Shown here: in pieces, positions 35,450 through 45,027 of the stretch
Position numbering within the stretch: the first letter of the stretch is position 1
Layout of the letters: the number at the start of each line of letters is the position of its first letter
Source: Euzebyella marina
Lineage (GTDB): Bacteria; Bacteroidota; Bacteroidia; Flavobacteriales; Flavobacteriaceae
Direction: 5' to 3'
Assembly: GCF_014855515.1 (NCBI RefSeq)
Contig: NZ_JACYFK010000001.1
Coordinates: 124,001 to 188,000 of the forward strand
Length of the DNA: 64,000 nt
Position numbers and translations under genes: made by a program
The notes under the pieces: generated by a model
Told to the model about the DNA's origin: nothing
What the model saw: the letters and a program-made list of their open reading frames with translations, nothing else
Database searches by the model: none

Positions 35450-36715
35450 TTATTGATAGTTAAGTAGTTTCTTTTCAAAAGCACCCATCACTTCGTCCAA
35501 AGCCAAATATCGTTCGGCATATGTTCTAGCATTTCTTCTCAAAATTGCCTGGCCGTCGTCTTCGTAAATACTCAAAATTCCATTATTCAATGCCTCTTGA
35601 TTTTCAGCTTTGACCAAAACACCTATTTGATGATTTTGTACGACCTTGTATAAGCTTGATCCTTTATTTGCCGTAATCAAAGCCAGACCGCCGACCGACA
35701 AAATGGTGGTCAATTTCGATGGCATAACAAGATCACTTGCATTTTCTTTCTGTATGACCAAATGTAAATCGGCCATATTCAAAAAAGAATTGAATTCTTC
35801 TTTTGGCTGTAATGGCAAGAAACGAACATTATTCAAATTCATATTCTGAGCCATGGTCTCCAATATTTCTTTGTAAGGTCCCGTTCCGCAAATTGCAAAT
35901 TGAATTCTTGTGAATGACTTCAGCTTTTTAGCTGAATGTAATAGAGCATCTAGGCCCTGTTTTTCACCGATAGCACCAGAGTACAACACTACCCAATCAT
36001 CTGTATTAAAGCCAAATTTTTCTTTTAAACTAGTCTTCGATTTTAATAGGGGATAGAAACTTTTGGTATCTGTCCAATTAGGAAAAAACAGTAACTGTTT
36101 CTTAGCTTTTCTTTCTATCCGTGATATCATACCCTCTGAAATACTGCTAATGATATCTGTATTTCTAAATATAAATCTCTCGGTACCAAACAATACTTTT
36201 AATAGAAAGGAAGATTTAATCAACCCAAGATCTTGGGCAGCTTCAATCTGTAAATCTTGAATATGATACAGATGCCTAGAACGTCTAAATTTTTTATAAA
36301 GAACTCCTAAAATGCCAGATTGAAAGGAGGGGGCTATACTGATCACCCATTCAAATTTCTCTTCTAACAATAGGGGTAACATACGAAATAATACCGAAAT
36401 CGAAAATGTTGTGTCTAACATCATTCTTTTTACACCACTAGGTTCTTTAGGCACGTACATTGGACATCTAATAACTCTTAGTCGTCCACCAGAACTAAAT
36501 TGATGAAGCTCTTTTTTGTACCAAAACCTAGAGCTTCTATAAGGCTCCTGTACCTTCCAATCAGGGTAGTAAGGGTAAGCTGTTAGTACTGTACAATCAT
36601 GACCACGCTCTGCCAACCAATGCATCATCTCCCCAGAATACTTACCAATACCGGTCAATTCTGGTGCAAAGTTATATCCTATAAAAAGTAAACGTTTACT
36701 AAAATTTCTATTCAT
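35450..36715 (-). CDS. WcaI-family glycosyltransferase
   Basis: 421 residues, GT-B. The start KRLLFIGYNFAPELTGIGKYSGEMMHWLAERGHDCTVLTAYPYYP, with RHLYHIQDLQIEAAQDLGLI near residue 155, is characteristic of WcaI (colanic acid fucosyltransferase group). The C-terminal half has VVLYSGAIGEKQGLDALLHSA and FNMADLHLVIQKENASDLVMPSKL, as in WcaI. The donor may be GDP-fucose by family analogy, but that is not proven here. It lies about 67 bp downstream of the neighbouring GT4 gene in the same operon. Confidence 0.85.
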   Translation of the reverse strand: MNRNFSKRLLFIGYNFAPELTGIGKYSGEMMHWLAERGHDCTVLTAYPYYPDWKVQEPYRSSRFWYKKELHQFSSGGRLRVIRCPMYVPKEPSGVKRMMLDTTFSISVLFRMLPLLLEEKFEWVISIAPSFQSGILGVLYKKFRRSRHLYHIQDLQIEAAQDLGLIKSSFLLKVLFGTERFIFRNTDIISSISEGMISRIERKAKKQLLFFPNWTDTKSFYPLLKSKTSLKEKFGFNTDDWVVLYSGAIGEKQGLDALLHSAKKLKSFTRIQFAICGTGPYKEILETMAQNMNLNNVRFLPLQPKEEFNSFLNMADLHLVIQKENASDLVMPSKLTTILSVGGLALITANKGSSLYKVVQNHQIGVLVKAENQEALNNGILSIYEDDGQAILRRNARTYAERYLALDEVMGAFEKKLLNYQ

Positions 36716-36782
36716 ATTTTTTATCCTCGGGATACATCCTTTTTTTAAAAACGAGATTTACCTTATTAAGATTATCTATTCA

Positions 36783-37952
36783 TTAGTCTTGCACTGAGTC
36801 AAGCACCTCTAAATACGTCTTCTCTATTTCGTCTAAAATCACTTTTCCGGTAAAGCGTTTGGCATTTTCCTTACTTTTAAATATGTATCCTTCCCTATCG
36901 CTTTCGTCCAAATTCAATAAACTATCAATCGCTTTTGCTTCGGTCTTTGCCCATACTGTCAGGTCACCATAATTAACGCTATTGCTAATATACCACGCCG
37001 CATCACCGCCAACCTCGTTCATAGGAGCGTCATCAGTTGTAATTACTGGACAACCGCAAGCCATGGCCTCTGCCACAGGCCAACCGAACCCCTCATAAAG
37101 CGAAGGGAATAAAAATAATAAGGCACCACGATAACATTTTACGAGCATGTCATTACTTATATTCTTGAAGAAATAAATATCCTCTTTGAATGAGGAAGAA
37201 TCATAGGCCCTATATATCTCTTGATTTGGCTCGTACCCCACCATAATCAAAGGAAAATCTTTCTTAGTTTGTTTTCTCCATTCTGTATAAAGCAAGATGA
37301 CCCCTACTCGGTTCTTATAAAAATCATTGCCTCCGACATGTAAAATATATCCCTTATCAAAATTTTCACCCAAGCTCATACCAACCTCCTTTCTAGCCAC
37401 ATCAATATTCCCTAGACTAAATATGGGATCGATAGCATTATAGATTTGATTATTAATAGTTGGTGACCTTTTTAAAAAAGTGACTAGTTCTTGTTGTGTC
37501 CGTTTTGATACGGATATAAAATTTTGAGCCTGTGAAACCCCTTTCAAAATTAATTTCTGATAAATTTTACCTGTTCTTCCTGTAGGGTTTTGAGCTATTT
37601 GCCCTATTGAAGATTTTAGTGCGGTAAAGTCATGACAATGAACAATATGATATTTGTTTTTCAAAATCGGCATCCACATACCCAAGGCTTGGTCTATTAA
37701 CACATAAAGGGTGTCTTTAGATAGTCTTTGGGTTCTAAAGAGCAGAACTATCGGAAATAGAATAAACTGATCAATATAACGCAGCCATTTATTGAACTTA
37801 AATGGTAGATTTTTATTAGAAAAATATGGTTTCGGAAACCATACCTCGACATTATGCCCCTTTTCAACTAAACCATTCTTCAAGAAGGAAACATACCTTT
37901 TCATGCTGTAACCTGTAAAATGCTGATGGTGATTTAAAAGAACTATTTTCAT
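36783..37952 (-). CDS. GT4-family glycosyltransferase
   Basis: About 389 residues from the ATG at 37952, 18 bp after the Wzy stop; a TTG at 37967 also keeps the frame but would add an odd MVCVY leader. N-terminus MKIVLLNHHQHFTGYSMKRY; middle YHIVHCHDFTALKSS and NFISVSKRTQQELV; C-terminal YILHVGGNDFYKNRVG and PSLYEGFGWPVAEAMACGCPVIT with the E-x7-E donor site. Member of the export operon; one linkage of the repeat unit. Confidence 0.85.
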   Translation of the reverse strand: MKIVLLNHHQHFTGYSMKRYVSFLKNGLVEKGHNVEVWFPKPYFSNKNLPFKFNKWLRYIDQFILFPIVLLFRTQRLSKDTLYVLIDQALGMWMPILKNKYHIVHCHDFTALKSSIGQIAQNPTGRTGKIYQKLILKGVSQAQNFISVSKRTQQELVTFLKRSPTINNQIYNAIDPIFSLGNIDVARKEVGMSLGENFDKGYILHVGGNDFYKNRVGVILLYTEWRKQTKKDFPLIMVGYEPNQEIYRAYDSSSFKEDIYFFKNISNDMLVKCYRGALLFLFPSLYEGFGWPVAEAMACGCPVITTDDAPMNEVGGDAAWYISNSVNYGDLTVWAKTEAKAIDSLLNLDESDREGYIFKSKENAKRFTGKVILDEIEKTYLEVLDSVQD

Positions 37953-37970
37953 ATATACACAAACCAAAAA

Positions 37971-39368
37971 TCATTCAACACCCTGTAATTCGGATGATTT
38001 AAAATATTCTCTATTAGTGACTTTATTTGATTTTATAGTTATAAAATTAGTACTATGGATAACATCAATAATTACAACCATAATCAAGAATGCAACGGTA
38101 TCCGCTAGAATTGCATCAAGCTTAGTTTCAATGGAAAAACTAAGACTAAATAGTGAGTAGACAACATACAAGGCAACTATTGAGTTGCCAAAAATGAATT
38201 TATTAACCGCTGTTATGAATTTCCACAATTTATATATAAACAAATAGAAAAATATAGTAATTAAAGCCCCTAGGGTTGAATAATCAGCAAGAGCCAACAA
38301 TAAAAAAGAATCAGCTGAATCATAACTTATATGCTGTCTATCTTGTAAGACTATTTCTGAGCCAAGTCCCTTACCTGGATTAATAAATTTAGGAATTGCA
38401 TGATCAATCGCAGATAATGTTATACCTCCCCAAGTTATATCCCTATCACTATCATTTCTCGCTATCCAGTAAATTGCTCTATAAAGATTTATAGCCCTAG
38501 TGTCTGTGAGGTCTGATGCACTATTACTAGTTTTACTGTAATTATCAATCCCGTATTCATAAATTTTTTGTACTGAAGTAAATGGTTCTTCTATCTTAAA
38601 TTCTACAGAAGTGGTCCTGATAACATTATAAAAAGGAAAATAGATGAAATATATAAGAGCCCCAAAAATCAGGGAATAGGATATAAATTTTCGATTTATG
38701 ACTTGCCGATTGATAGAGTAAAAAACAACAAATCCAAATAGGAAGAATTCAAGTAAATCTCTTCTTGAAAGCATCAAAAAGTTTATCAAAAAAAGAGATA
38801 AGGAAATCAATAGTAGTATGTCAATTTTTTTATTCTTCAAATTTTGACACAGCAGTAAAATTGGTATTATTACACCAAATCTGAAAATGGTTGAAAAAAA
38901 CTTTATTAAGGAAGATTGCTCATATGTTGCTTTAGAGCTTTCATTTTGAATCGTATCGAATGCAGTTATAAAAGAAGTTTGAGGTATATAATATACTAAA
39001 GAAACGACGGGAAGTAATATCAGTAAAACCTTAAAAAAAACACTTATTTTGATTTTTGGATATTTCTTTATGAAGTAAGTGATATTAATAGGGCTATTAT
39101 TATCTGGAACTATCAATGAACTTGCAATTAAGCTGCCTATTAGAAAGAATAACAAATAAAAAAAGACGTAAATGGATGTTTCCGTAGTAAGTATCCCTAT
39201 AGCATTAAATACCTTCTCATCTGATTTCAAGGGAATAACAACAAAAAAAAGGGTGCTAAAAAGTACTAATAAATCAAAAAAGTTCAAATCCTCTTTTCTA
39301 ATAACCTTCTTAACTACAAAAAAAGATGGAAACAATAATATAAACGAAAGAGCTTTGATTAAAATCAT
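37971..39368 (-). CDS. Oligosaccharide repeat-unit polymerase (Wzy-like)
   Basis: 465 residues with about 10-12 hydrophobic segments. SRRDLLEFFLFGFVVFYSINRQ fits the Arg-bearing segment of Wzy/O-antigen polymerases, and a large periplasmic loop (about 280-370) holds YSKTSNSASDLTDTRAINLYR. It sits between a flippase and glycosyltransferases in an operon that starts with Wzc and the initiating transferase, so polymerisation of the repeat unit at the periplasmic face is the best call. Wzy proteins share little sequence, so the call leans on topology and context. Confidence 0.75.
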   Translation of the reverse strand: MILIKALSFILLFPSFFVVKKVIRKEDLNFFDLLVLFSTLFFVVIPLKSDEKVFNAIGILTTETSIYVFFYLLFFLIGSLIASSLIVPDNNSPINITYFIKKYPKIKISVFFKVLLILLPVVSLVYYIPQTSFITAFDTIQNESSKATYEQSSLIKFFSTIFRFGVIIPILLLCQNLKNKKIDILLLISLSLFLINFLMLSRRDLLEFFLFGFVVFYSINRQVINRKFISYSLIFGALIYFIYFPFYNVIRTTSVEFKIEEPFTSVQKIYEYGIDNYSKTSNSASDLTDTRAINLYRAIYWIARNDSDRDITWGGITLSAIDHAIPKFINPGKGLGSEIVLQDRQHISYDSADSFLLLALADYSTLGALITIFFYLFIYKLWKFITAVNKFIFGNSIVALYVVYSLFSLSFSIETKLDAILADTVAFLIMVVIIDVIHSTNFITIKSNKVTNREYFKSSELQGVE

Positions 39369-39413
39369 GATTAAGTATTAATTAAATCCAGCTTTCTTTT
39401 AAAACTATATAAA

Positions 39414-40778
39414 TTATGTCAGAAGGCTCTTTTTAATTCTAAAGATAAAGTTCCGTAAATCTCCCAGTCCTCCGCTAAACAAATCATAAATGTTCATTCT
39501 CATTAGTTTACAGGCTTCAGGGAGCACTAAAAACAATAAAATAATATCTAGTGTAATTGTTCCTATGGCGGCGCCCACAAGTCCAATTTTTTCGGCCATC
39601 ACATAAATCGTCCCGACCGAAATTATGGCTCCAGTCAACCCATACAACCCCATTTTCCTTGGTTTGTTAACAGCTCTAAAAACCATCTCCGCTGTATACC
39701 ATAAAGCGTTTAAAAGCATTCCGGACACAAAAATGTACCACATCGCGCTAGGCACTTCCAATTCATTATTGGTCCAAACTTTATAAAACCAAAGACCAAA
39801 AAGAGATAAAAAAATAAAACCGATTACCGAAAGGCCAAAAACACTGATGATGGCAACCCTAAATATTCTTTGTGCCACCCCCCAGGCGTTCTTGCCAATT
39901 TGATTTATCAATTCAGGAAAAACTGTCGGCTCGACCAAATACAGAATCTGATTGAAAGATCGACTTAATGTTCTTACCGTGTTAAAAACAGCAACCGACT
40001 CAGCACCTAAAACTATTCGCACTACGAATGTGGAGCCTTGAAAATATATTATTTGCCAGAGCGGCAACATTAGATAGCTCAAACCTTTAGTCGTTATATC
40101 TTTTAGGATTAAATTATCTCTACGTCCTTTATGCGACTTGAATAAACCGATAACAGATTGACCTTTCAACCAGTAACCAATAATAAAAATTATCATCACC
40201 ATTAATTGAGACAAGGCAAACTCAACTATTCCATAACCCAAAAGCAATACCAATAGTCCCGCCAATACGTTGGCTAAAGCCTTAAAGGATACCAAATTGA
40301 TACTTAAAGAAGCTCTTTCGGCCGCCCTGTAGTAAGCCTCTATCAATTGCCTGTAAAAAGAAAGTAATTGTGTGAAAATTAAAATAGATACTGCTATAAT
40401 CGCTTCTTGGGAATCAATAAGTGATTTACTGAACACATCAAAATAATTCAATAAATACAACACTAAAAAACTTAACAATAAGGCTAAGAGAATGGTTAGG
40501 CTTATAACGTAAATCCCTGTCTTATTGATATCTGCTGCCTCTTGCTTTTTATTAGCCGCATATTTCAAAACAAAACTATTAGCTGCTGCAGAGCCAAAAC
40601 CAAAATCCGAAAAAGCAATAACAGTAGGAACAATGGTTAAGGTCAACCACTCGCCATAATAGGCCGCACCCCAAGAGCTGATAAAAAAAGGAACTAAAAA
40701 AAGCTGTTCTAAAACTCTTACGCCTTTTTGAAACACCGAGGCTAAACCATTTTGAAACATCCTCTTCTTAACAGTCAT
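39414..40778 (-). CDS. Polysaccharide flippase (Wzx-like, MOP/PST family)
   Basis: 454 residues with about 12-14 transmembrane segments. The N-terminus KRMFQNGLASVFQKGVRVLEQLFLVPFFISSWGAAYYGEWLTLTIVPTVIAFSDFGFG is the classic first part of Wzx/PST exporters. It would flip the undecaprenyl-linked repeat unit from cytoplasm to periplasm. It lies 20 bp after the Wzc gene and 45 bp before the polymerase gene, the usual Wzx-Wzy order. Confidence 0.88.
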   Translation of the reverse strand: MTVKKRMFQNGLASVFQKGVRVLEQLFLVPFFISSWGAAYYGEWLTLTIVPTVIAFSDFGFGSAAANSFVLKYAANKKQEAADINKTGIYVISLTILLALLLSFLVLYLLNYFDVFSKSLIDSQEAIIAVSILIFTQLLSFYRQLIEAYYRAAERASLSINLVSFKALANVLAGLLVLLLGYGIVEFALSQLMVMIIFIIGYWLKGQSVIGLFKSHKGRRDNLILKDITTKGLSYLMLPLWQIIYFQGSTFVVRIVLGAESVAVFNTVRTLSRSFNQILYLVEPTVFPELINQIGKNAWGVAQRIFRVAIISVFGLSVIGFIFLSLFGLWFYKVWTNNELEVPSAMWYIFVSGMLLNALWYTAEMVFRAVNKPRKMGLYGLTGAIISVGTIYVMAEKIGLVGAAIGTITLDIILLFLVLPEACKLMRMNIYDLFSGGLGDLRNFIFRIKKSLLT

Positions 40779-40797
40779 TTCCTAGAATTAAGAATTA

Positions 40798-43101
40798 TTA
40801 GACTCCTGATTGATATCCATAGGCACTTAACGTCTCCGTTCCATTCAATACAACCATTGTATTCTTTAATTTTTTCATATGAGAAATTCTCTCCAAGATT
40901 TTTAAATGATCCTTACCTGTATAATCTTTTCTCACGATATAAAGAGTACTATCAATAAACTTGTTTAACGCATAAGCATCGGAAATCAAGCCAACGGGAG
41001 GCGTATCGATTATTATTCTATCAAATTCATTTCTCAAATGATTAATCAATTGACCCACCTTTTCACTTAACATAAGCCTTCCAACATATTGAACCGACTC
41101 TCCCGGAGGTATCACATAAAGGTTTTCAATGGTCTTATGTTTCTGAACAATGTCGTCCACTTCATATTCACGATTAAGGATAAAATCCGTGATACCAGGA
41201 GACCGCTTATTCATCATTAAGTTTTCGATTAACTGAGGCTCACGCAGGTCAAATGATAAAACTGCAACCTTCTCGCCATTGAATGCAAGTGTGACCGCAA
41301 GATTGGAGGCAATAAAAGTCTTACCCTCACCTTTAATCGATGAGGTTACTAATACCACTTGATTCTTATCAGTTTTGTTAAAATATTCCAAATTAAACCG
41401 TAGAAGCTGAAATAACTCTGCTGTAGGCGTTCTAGAGTCTTGAGAAAAGTCAATCAAACCTTTTTTAGGGTTTTTCGAGATTTCACCTAAAACAGGGGCC
41501 GACACTAATGCTTCTAATTCTTCAACGTTAGTCACCTTATTACTCAATATATCCTTCGCATAAATAATTGAGAAAGGAAGAAACAACCCTAGTAAAAAAC
41601 CACCTAGATAAAGAGCCGTTTTATTTGGCGCTACAGGATACATACTTGCCTTTGGAAGGCTCACAATTCTCGTAGATGAAACAGGGGCGGCAAGAGAAAG
41701 AACCTCTTCTTCTCTTTTTCGTAGAAGATAAAGATACAGGCCTTCTTTAGTACTTTGTTCCCTACTGATATCTAACAATTGACGCTCCATTGCTGGCACT
41801 TTGGCAATTTGAGCATCATACTTATTGGCATTCGATTGTAAATTTCGCATAGCAATTATCAAACCGTTTTTTGCGCTTCGAACATTCTCTAAAATAGCCG
41901 AGCTTAATTCTTGGAGGTTACGGTTCATATTCAAAATTAAGGGGTTGCTGCTTGACGCTGATTGAGACAGTTGCTTCTTTTCGAAAAGAGTCTGATTATA
42001 TTGTTCTATAATGCTGACCAGAGCAGGATCATTAGAACTTAAAGCACCAGGAATTGGAGTGTCGGAATTGCCCCTTGACAGATACTCTTCAATCGACTCC
42101 ATAACATTAATTTGTGTTTGGTAGTCGGCAATCATTCTTTTATAATCGTTCGCCTGTTCTATGTAAACGTCTGCATTACTACTCACATTGGTCAAATCAT
42201 TTCTGGTCTTAAATTCTTCAACCGTTCTCTCAACACCACTTATTTCTCCAGATAAGAGTTTAATGCGATCATCTATCATTTTAATAGTGTTTTCGGCCAA
42301 TTCATTCTCATGTTTGATCATTTCCTGCACATAAGCCTCTATCAGACCGGCAACGATATCTTCTCCCTTAACCTTATTATTACTCAAAAAAGACAGTCCA
42401 AGAAGATCTCCAGTTTCATTTACCCTATTTACACTTAAACTTTCCAAGAATTCATTTACTACTATATCAGTATTTCGAAGTACAAAATATAATGGCTTAT
42501 CTGAATGCTCAAACTCTACTTCTGGTTTAAGGTTAATTGTAAAAGTTGCAAATGGAGCATTAACCAAATCGCCAAAAACATGCGTTTCATTATAGTCAAC
42601 TCCCTCTAGTGAGGCCTTAATCTCATAATTACTTTCATCTACAATAGATATATATATGGGCTCATCATATATCACTTTTGATTCAGTCTTATCTACCAAG
42701 ATCTTTAGAGGCACATCGTCACCATACACTTCTACGTCGCGAATATTGCCCTCAATGAAAAAGCTGACATCAAGCCCCATTTGATTGACCACCTTTTCCA
42801 TCAAACCGGACGAGCTTAAAATTCCAATCTCGTCAGCTACATTATAATTGTTTTTGATTAAACCCAGACTCTTTATACTTTCATTCTCTACCGCGCCTTG
42901 CCCTTGGTCTTTATTCTTTACCAATATGGTACTGGTTACCTCAAATTGTGTCTGGGCCGCATAGCGTAGATATAGAAAAACTGCTAATAAACAGAGAACA
43001 ACCCCTAAGGAAAACCAAGGCCAATATTTCAAATATTTGAAAAATATTTTTCCAAGATTCTTTTCCTCTCGTTCACTAAAACCTTTGTCAAATTCTGTCA
43101 T
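40798..43101 (-). CDS. Wzc-type polysaccharide copolymerase / tyrosine autokinase
   Basis: 767 residues. Transmembrane segment near 33-51, then a periplasmic Wzz domain (55-300) and long coiled coils (about 260-440). A second transmembrane segment near 500 follows the PKASMYPVAPNK proline motif. The cytoplasmic BY-kinase has Walker A SSIKGEGKTFIASNLA, Walker A' VAVLSFDLREP and Walker B RIIIDTPPVG. The C-terminal tail holds only two tyrosines (AYGYQSGV), fewer than the Tyr clusters of enterobacterial Wzc. It controls chain length and export. No Wza-type outer-membrane partner is encoded nearby. Second gene of the export operon. Confidence 0.92.
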   Translation of the reverse strand: MTEFDKGFSEREEKNLGKIFFKYLKYWPWFSLGVVLCLLAVFLYLRYAAQTQFEVTSTILVKNKDQGQGAVENESIKSLGLIKNNYNVADEIGILSSSGLMEKVVNQMGLDVSFFIEGNIRDVEVYGDDVPLKILVDKTESKVIYDEPIYISIVDESNYEIKASLEGVDYNETHVFGDLVNAPFATFTINLKPEVEFEHSDKPLYFVLRNTDIVVNEFLESLSVNRVNETGDLLGLSFLSNNKVKGEDIVAGLIEAYVQEMIKHENELAENTIKMIDDRIKLLSGEISGVERTVEEFKTRNDLTNVSSNADVYIEQANDYKRMIADYQTQINVMESIEEYLSRGNSDTPIPGALSSNDPALVSIIEQYNQTLFEKKQLSQSASSSNPLILNMNRNLQELSSAILENVRSAKNGLIIAMRNLQSNANKYDAQIAKVPAMERQLLDISREQSTKEGLYLYLLRKREEEVLSLAAPVSSTRIVSLPKASMYPVAPNKTALYLGGFLLGLFLPFSIIYAKDILSNKVTNVEELEALVSAPVLGEISKNPKKGLIDFSQDSRTPTAELFQLLRFNLEYFNKTDKNQVVLVTSSIKGEGKTFIASNLAVTLAFNGEKVAVLSFDLREPQLIENLMMNKRSPGITDFILNREYEVDDIVQKHKTIENLYVIPPGESVQYVGRLMLSEKVGQLINHLRNEFDRIIIDTPPVGLISDAYALNKFIDSTLYIVRKDYTGKDHLKILERISHMKKLKNTMVVLNGTETLSAYGYQSGV

Positions 43102-43123
43102 AATAAATTACTACTTTACACTA

Positions 43124-44476
43124 CTAATAGGCCTTTTCCTCTCCGGCAAAGACATTATATGCTGTCATGTAGATAATTCTTAAATCCAATCCCAAAGTCC
43201 ATTTTTCTACATAAAGTACGTCTAAACGGATTCGATTTAAGATATCGCTCTTTTTTTCAACCTCTCCCCTATAGCCTCTAATTTGTGCCAAACCCGTAAT
43301 GCCAGGTTTCACAAAATGTCGAACTAAATATTTATCTACGGAGGTTTGATAGCCTTCTGTGTGCAATTCCATATGAGGTCGAGGGCCTACTACGCTCATA
43401 TCACCTAAAAACACATTAATAAATTGTGGTAGTTCGTCGATACTGGTTTTTCTAATAAACTTACCGACCTTGGTTACGCGCATGTCATTCTTGGTGGCCA
43501 TTTTGGAATCAGATTCCGAATTATTCGCCATCGAACGAAACTTATAGCACCAAAAAACGCGCTTTTTATATCCATGCCGCTTTTGCTTAAAGAACAAAGG
43601 GCCTCGTGATTCGGATTTGATTAATATGTACATCAAAGGCACCAACCATGACAACACAAATATCATGACCAAAGAAGAAAAAATCAAATCAAAAATACGC
43701 TTAATTACTCGTGAATAGTCCGTATCGAGGGGGACCCTACGAATGTTAAGCACCGGTATTCCGTCATACATTTCCAAGCTCATCGAGCGAGTAAAAACTT
43801 CTTTATTATCGGGAATAATCTTAAGCTTTATCAAGTTGTTATCGGCAAAATCTATAAGACGTTGAAGTTCAGATTGGGAAAATTTAGATGCAAGACAATA
43901 CACTTCATCTATATCATTTTTTGTAATATAGTCAAAGCACTTTGATATTTCTCCTAAATAGGTTGGACTCACCGATGGGCTATCATCAAAAAAACCTTTA
44001 TATCGATAGCCTAGGTAGGGATCGTCAAAAACCCTTCTAATTTTCTTTAAATTTTTATCTCGTCCAATAGCTAATACGTTCACATAGTTCCCCCCCATAA
44101 ATCGGTATTTTCTTAAAGCCCAATAAAAGAAGACTCTATATATAGTTAAGAGGAGAAAGATTATCAATAATATCTTAATATGATATACTACTGATATCGC
44201 AACCGTGGTACCAAAGCCAAAAATCGCAAAATAGCATAGTCCAAATAAGGTATAAAGGTTGAACATCTTATGGATGTTCGTAAAGAAGTTCTCTTTTCGC
44301 TTGGTGGGGTAAAAATCAAGAGCACTGGTTATCAAAAGCCAAGAAAAGTTGTAATATAGAGCATTCAACCCCTGAAGGTAGGTATCGGGAGTAAACAAGA
44401 AAAGGGTTCCATTCACTATTAACAAATGTATGAGAATGGAGGCCGGTATAATTAATGCTGAACGCTTGATAGCCAT
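43124..44476 (-). CDS. Initiating sugar transferase (WcaJ-type polyprenyl glycosylphosphotransferase)
   Basis: 450 residues. Four N-terminal membrane segments, then a nucleotide-binding-like domain (NVLAIGRDKNLKKIRRVF), then the catalytic bacterial sugar-transferase domain from about 255: KRIFDLIFSS, GPLFFKQKRHGYKKRVFWCYKFRSM, KTSIDELPQFINVFLGDMSVVGPRP and HFVKPGITGLAQIRGYRG. It transfers a sugar-1-phosphate to undecaprenyl phosphate, the first step of assembly. First gene of the - strand operon, 22 bp before wzc, so its promoter must lie in 44477-45027. Confidence 0.95.
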   Translation of the reverse strand: MAIKRSALIIPASILIHLLIVNGTLFLFTPDTYLQGLNALYYNFSWLLITSALDFYPTKRKENFFTNIHKMFNLYTLFGLCYFAIFGFGTTVAISVVYHIKILLIIFLLLTIYRVFFYWALRKYRFMGGNYVNVLAIGRDKNLKKIRRVFDDPYLGYRYKGFFDDSPSVSPTYLGEISKCFDYITKNDIDEVYCLASKFSQSELQRLIDFADNNLIKLKIIPDNKEVFTRSMSLEMYDGIPVLNIRRVPLDTDYSRVIKRIFDLIFSSLVMIFVLSWLVPLMYILIKSESRGPLFFKQKRHGYKKRVFWCYKFRSMANNSESDSKMATKNDMRVTKVGKFIRKTSIDELPQFINVFLGDMSVVGPRPHMELHTEGYQTSVDKYLVRHFVKPGITGLAQIRGYRGEVEKKSDILNRIRLDVLYVEKWTLGLDLRIIYMTAYNVFAGEEKAY

Positions 44477-45027
44477 AATGACTTATTTTTATACAACTAT
44501 TCCGCTTAAATCAAAAAAATCTAGATTGAAACAAATTCATTGAAAAGAACACAACCAATTCGTTCATTTTACCGTTTAATCGATTTTCTTTAATTGTTAG
44601 CAATTGAACGTTCATAATTCTCATAAGCAAAGGCTTAGATTTAAGATTTTTGGCTAAATTTCTTTTTCCGAAATGATAGCCTTAACCGGTACGAAGATAT
44701 ATAGGCTAAGGAAAAAAAGATGAAATTATTCTTTAAAAAAAAGTATATTATTTTGATTTTATGATATAAAAACACCTGCTTATATCCATATTCGTTAGCT
44801 TTATTAGAAATTGCTCAATCACATTTTTGTTCATATTTCTATCAAATTTAAATTATTGTATTTCAGCGGACTAAATATTATTAATTTTCTAGATTAAGCG
44901 TTCAATTGTATAGAACAAAGGAAAATTGCGGTAATTAATTACTCCAGAATATGACTCTAAATCGGTTTATTTTCTCTATAAACAACCAACTGACCTAAAT
45001 CCCTAATCGAAACATAAAAAAGGTATC
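44477..45027. promoter_or_regulatory. Divergent intergenic region between the export operon and mutA
   Basis: 551 bp, strongly AT-rich, no credible gene. It must hold the promoter of the leftward polysaccharide export operon and that of rightward mutA. I found only loose matches to the Bacteroidetes promoter (for example TATCTTCG on the - strand at about 44692-44699), not an exact TAnnTTTG, so nothing firmer is claimed. No attenuator or riboswitch-like hairpin was recognised. Confidence 0.45.

Noticed and set aside
44477-45027. Bacteroidetes promoter motif (TTG-n19-TAnnTTTG)
   Set aside because: No exact copy on either strand; loose matches are expected by chance in AT-rich DNA. The same holds for the other long intergenic regions.
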